Shown piece after piece: positions 63,462 to 64,000 of a DNA stretch of 64,000 bases. Under the pieces are notes generated by a model. It was not told where the DNA came from and searched no databases. It saw nothing but the letters and a program-made list of their open reading frames with translations. The DNA lies in assembly GCA_947258755.1 (NCBI GenBank), contig CAMYJO010000005.1:1-64000 (forward strand), written 5' to 3'. The stretch's first letter is position 1, and every line of letters begins with the position of its first letter. Made by a program: the position numbers and the translations under genes. Source of the stretch: an uncultured Gammaproteobacteria bacterium. GTDB taxonomy: Bacteria > Pseudomonadota > Gammaproteobacteria > JAADHQ01.

Positions 63462-64000
63462 ATGAAAAAACAGAAATTATTTTCCACCAGCACGGTGGGT
63501 TTATTGCTGTCTGCAGCAATGTTTATTTCCCCCGTGCAGGCAAGTGACGTTAAATATAACTATATTGAAGGCAGATACGTATTGGATGCCGAAGTTGGCA
63601 ATATCGATGGTGATGGGATACTGATCGGGGGCTCCTTCCGACTAAATACTGATTTCTACGCCTTTGGCAACTATGAAACACTGGATATGGATTTCAGCAA
63701 TGATATTGACACGTTCACCCTGGGCGCGGGCTACATCTATCCGCTGAATACCATGTGGGATGCGAATTTTTCATTCTCATTTGTGAACGCGGAAGTTAAT
63801 AGTAATGATGACAACGGCTTTGCTTTAACGGCGGGCGTACGCGGCATGATGATGCCAAAAATCGAAGGCCGGGCAACACTGACCTATATTGATGTTGATG
63901 ATGACGATACCTTCGTTACCCTGGCAGGTGATTATTTCGTTTCACCTAACCTGTCAGTTGGTTTGGAACTGGACTTAGGCGCTGACCTGGAAACTGTTTC
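63462..64000 (+). CDS. Outer-membrane barrel-type protein, 5' part (cut by window edge)
   Basis: A frame of 179 codons continues past the right edge. It starts with a signal peptide (MKKQKLFSTSTVGLLLSAAM, cleaved after PVQA near residue 27). The rest is a series of amphipathic beta strands (YNYIEGRYVLDAEVG, LIGGSFRLNTDFYAFGNY, TFTLGAGYIYPL, FALTAGVRGMM, SVGLELDLGADLETVS), a YfaZ/porin-like small barrel. AAAAGGAGC precedes the ATG. Function cannot be judged from the partial sequence. Confidence 0.8.
   Translation, partial: MKKQKLFSTSTVGLLLSAAMFISPVQASDVKYNYIEGRYVLDAEVGNIDGDGILIGGSFRLNTDFYAFGNYETLDMDFSNDIDTFTLGAGYIYPLNTMWDANFSFSFVNAEVNSNDDNGFALTAGVRGMMMPKIEGRATLTYIDVDDDDTFVTLAGDYFVSPNLSVGLELDLGADLETV

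Overview
The window looks like chromosomal DNA of a gammaproteobacterium, probably a sulfur oxidiser with respiratory metabolism. Pointers are tusA, a DsrC/TusE homologue, a flavocytochrome c sulfide dehydrogenase-like flavoprotein next to a monoheme cytochrome, monomeric NADP isocitrate dehydrogenase, soluble transhydrogenase SthA, PEP synthase with a class I aldolase, Slt, YegP and MtfA. I cannot place the genus. I saw no rRNA, tRNA, CRISPR array, prophage or complete insertion sequence; gene order looks like ordinary core and accessory chromosome.

Layout. 0-5 kb: 5' end of an RpfC-type sensor kinase, a YceI-like protein, a tusA-tetR pair, sthA and an inositol-phosphatase-family gene. 5-13.4 kb: a lipoprotein sugar dehydrogenase fused to a diheme cytochrome domain, a DUF1631 protein preceded by a CRP-like site, an HDOD protein and a DUF6394/K+ channel operon. 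13.8-17 kb: a bufferin operon (BufA precursor, MNIO enzyme BufB, partner BufC) followed by periplasmic MsrA and a TlpA-like thiol protein. 17-24.5 kb: Slt, FolE, glutaredoxin, a thioredoxin-HEAT chimera, a phosphoesterase, small unknown genes and glucokinase. 24.7-33.8 kb: a response-regulator diguanylate cyclase with a pentanucleotide repeat upstream, a PLD-like protein, a C-terminally short chemoreceptor, and small enzymes and envelope proteins. 33.8-45.5 kb: a DsrC homologue with an unusual C terminus, an aldo/keto reductase, an EPS-initiating sugar transferase, ppsA, a zinc ribbon protein, mtfA, class I aldolase, a Kef/YbaL antiporter and a periplasmic rhodanese. 45.9-55.7 kb: a large transglutaminase/membrane fusion, a peptidase, an EEP-family protein, a PhoX-like lipoprotein, YegP and two small envelope proteins. 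55.8-64 kb: isocitrate dehydrogenase, the FccB/cytochrome pair, a three-gene membrane operon (DUF2157, DUF4401, GDYXXLXY) and the 5' part of an outer-membrane protein.

How the parts may work together. Central carbon genes (ppsA, class I aldolase, glucokinase, isocitrate dehydrogenase, SthA) suggest gluconeogenic flux with NADPH balancing. Sulfur handling is represented by TusA, a DsrC-like protein, rhodanese and FccB-like proteins, but no complete oxidation pathway lies here. Thiol and copper defence is concentrated at 13.8-17 kb. The most interesting items are the bufferin operon with its intercistronic hairpin, the DsrC homologue that keeps only the inner cysteine, the tusA-tetR coupling with an upstream operator-like palindrome, the AAAAG repeat and palindrome before the diguanylate cyclase gene, and the 1002-residue transglutaminase fusion. 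Start codons were chosen by eye from ribosome-binding sites and family length; several remain uncertain and are marked.
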